64,000 bases of DNA from Bacteroidales bacterium (lineage in GTDB: Bacteria; Bacteroidota; Bacteroidia; Bacteroidales; F082): the NCBI GenBank assembly GCA_030683155.1, contig JAUXMV010000079.1:1-64000 (forward strand), read 5' to 3'. This document shows positions 62,768 to 64,000 of this stretch, one piece after another (position 1 is the first letter of the stretch; the number at the start of each line of letters is the position of its first letter). Below the pieces are notes generated by a model, which saw only the letters and a program-made list of their open reading frames with translations, was not told where the DNA came from and did no database searches. Position numbers and translations under genes: made by a program.

Positions 62768-64000
62768 ATGATTGAACTTATCACGCACGAATTTCAAAGA
62801 CCACTTGGTAATCCAGTGTTGTCATTTTCTGTGATTTTGCTCATCATACTTTTATCTCCGATTGTTTTGCGAAGGCTTAAAATTCCTGGCATTGTCGGAC
62901 TGATTATTTCCGGCGTCATTGTTGGACCTTATGGTTTGAATTTAATTGAACGCAATTCAGCTGTTGACCTTTTTTCTACCATCGGCCTTCTTTATATCAT
63001 GTTTATTGCAGGCCTGGAACTGGATTTGAATGAGTTTCGAAAGCAACGCAACAAGAGTCTCATATTCGGTTTTCTGACATTTACCGTTCCACTTGCAATC
63101 GGCTATCCTGTATGTTATTACCTGCTTGGATACGATTTTTACGCAAGTCTTTTGATCGCCAGTATGTTCAGCACCCACACGCTTGTTGCCTATCCGATTG
63201 TCAGCAGGATGGGTGTGTCAAAAAATCAGGCGGTGGCCATCACTGTGGGTGGCACCATCCTTACTGACACAGCTGTACTTATATTGCTGGCAGTAATTAT
63301 GAGTTCAAGCAAAGGAAGTCTGGAATCAGGTTTCTGGATTCAATTGGCTGTTTCTGTTGCTATTTTTTCAGCCATAATGTTTTATCTCATTCCGCGTATT
63401 GCTGAATGGTTTTTCAAAAAACTTGAAAGCGAAAAACACTCACACTATATTTTTGTGCTTGCGGTTGTGTTTTTTGCTGCTTTTCTTGCCGAAATAGCAG
63501 GCGTTGAACCAATTATCGGTGCTTTCGTTTCGGGTCTGGTTTTGAACAGACTTATCCCTCAATCTTCAGCGTTGATGAACCGCATTGAATTTATAGGAAG
63601 CTCACTTTTTATACCTTTCTTCCTCATAAGTGTAGGAATGTTGGTTGATGTCAGTATTATTCTCAAAGGGCCGGAAGCCGTTTATATTGCAGCAACACTC
63701 ACAGTCGTGGCATTATTGGGCAAGTGGCTTGCAGCAAAAGGAACGCAGTTTTTATTTAAATATTCAAACGCACAGGGTCAGCTGATTTTTGGTTTAAGCA
63801 GTTCACATGCTGCTGCCACTATTGCTGTGATTTTAGTCGGTTTTCAGAATGGTCTTTTAGATGAAAATATTCTGAACGGCACTATCATTCTTATTCTTGT
63901 GACATGTATTGTCGCTTCGGTAGTAACCGAGAATGCTGCAAAAAAAGTACTGATCAGTGCTGAAGAATCAGCAGCTGACCTGGAAACATCTGTGTTGATT
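62768..64000 (+). CDS. Cation:proton antiporter, CPA2 family (C-terminus cut by window edge)
   Basis: 411 residues are visible with no stop before the window ends. About twelve hydrophobic helices start with SFSVILLIILLSPIVLRRLKIPGIVGLIISGVIVGP, the helix-1/2 signature of KefB/NapA-like antiporters. GLLYIMFIAGLELDLNEF, SMFSTHTLVAYPI, GGTILTDTAVL and EIAGVEPIIGAFVSGLVLNR include the acidic ion-binding positions. It exchanges Na+ or K+ for H+. A C-terminal regulatory domain may follow outside the window. TATTTTTG 33 bp before the ATG is the likely -7 element. Confidence 0.92.
   Translation, partial: MIELITHEFQRPLGNPVLSFSVILLIILLSPIVLRRLKIPGIVGLIISGVIVGPYGLNLIERNSAVDLFSTIGLLYIMFIAGLELDLNEFRKQRNKSLIFGFLTFTVPLAIGYPVCYYLLGYDFYASLLIASMFSTHTLVAYPIVSRMGVSKNQAVAITVGGTILTDTAVLILLAVIMSSSKGSLESGFWIQLAVSVAIFSAIMFYLIPRIAEWFFKKLESEKHSHYIFVLAVVFFAAFLAEIAGVEPIIGAFVSGLVLNRLIPQSSALMNRIEFIGSSLFIPFFLISVGMLVDVSIILKGPEAVYIAATLTVVALLGKWLAAKGTQFLFKYSNAQGQLIFGLSSSHAAATIAVILVGFQNGLLDENILNGTIILILVTCIVASVVTENAAKKVLISAEESAADLETSVLI

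Noticed and set aside
1-64000. CRISPR arrays, prophage, rRNA and additional tRNA genes
   Set aside because: No repeat-spacer pattern, phage structural motifs or rRNA signatures were seen; only tRNA-Leu(CAA) could be folded by eye.

Overview
The window looks like chromosomal DNA of a Bacteroidota bacterium, probably a Bacteroidales or Marinilabiliales-like anaerobe (order is inference). Supporting signs: a type IX secretion C-terminal sorting domain, an S46 dipeptidyl-peptidase, Omp28, DUF4625 and MetallophosN/MetallophosC proteins, a TonB receptor with a carboxypeptidase-regulatory-like N-terminus, and repeated matches to the Bacteroidota -7 element TAnnTTTG. No phage, CRISPR array or rRNA was seen. 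The only mobile element is an IS110-type transposase cut by the left edge.

Layout. 1-609: IS110 transposase fragment with a 17-bp palindrome against its start codon. 654-7649 (minus): sigma-54 response regulator, histidine kinase, secreted metallophosphoesterase, dxs and a HAD phosphatase. 7841-23958 (plus): a ten-gene MacAB-like cluster with one adaptor, one ATPase, five FtsX/MacB permease paralogues, an SDR and two small proteins. It diverges from the two-component system and is preceded by a candidate sigma-54 promoter. 24282-31744: M3 peptidase lipoprotein, RES/Xre toxin-antitoxin pair with a perfect palindromic operator, NhaC antiporter, TauE-type permease and isoaspartyl peptidase. 32000-36424: probable metal-acquisition operon (Fur-family regulator, Cys/His-rich exported peptide, TonB receptor, two DUF4625 lipoproteins). 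36528-39085 (minus): HlyD-like adaptor, VTC-domain protein and DUF4956 membrane protein. 39510-41167 (minus): dCMP deaminase, dNMP-kinase-like protein and LOG-family protein. 41318-45455: manA, a TlpA-like thioredoxin, a DUF6029-like protein and an Omp28-like lipoprotein. 45509-46895 (minus): ECF sigma factor, membrane anti-sigma candidate and small membrane-anchored protein. 47267-54859: MFS transporter, T9SS-exported beta-propeller protein, tag, DPP7-type peptidase and a viroplasmin-type RNase H. 55026-62219: butyrate kinase, a secreted deacetylase-like protein, DUF4914 P-loop protein, the two subunits of a 3-oxoacid CoA-transferase, and a CDGSH protein. 62415-62498: tRNA-Leu(CAA). 62768-64000: cation/proton antiporter running off the right edge.

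Most unusual parts: the five-permease/one-ATPase efflux locus under an apparent sigma-54 two-component system; the metal locus with a TGCAAC/GTTGCA palindrome over the regulator promoter; the VTC/DUF4956/HlyD operon; and the DUF4914 protein, whose P-loop resembles HPr kinase. All names rest on motif recognition by eye; no database search was run.
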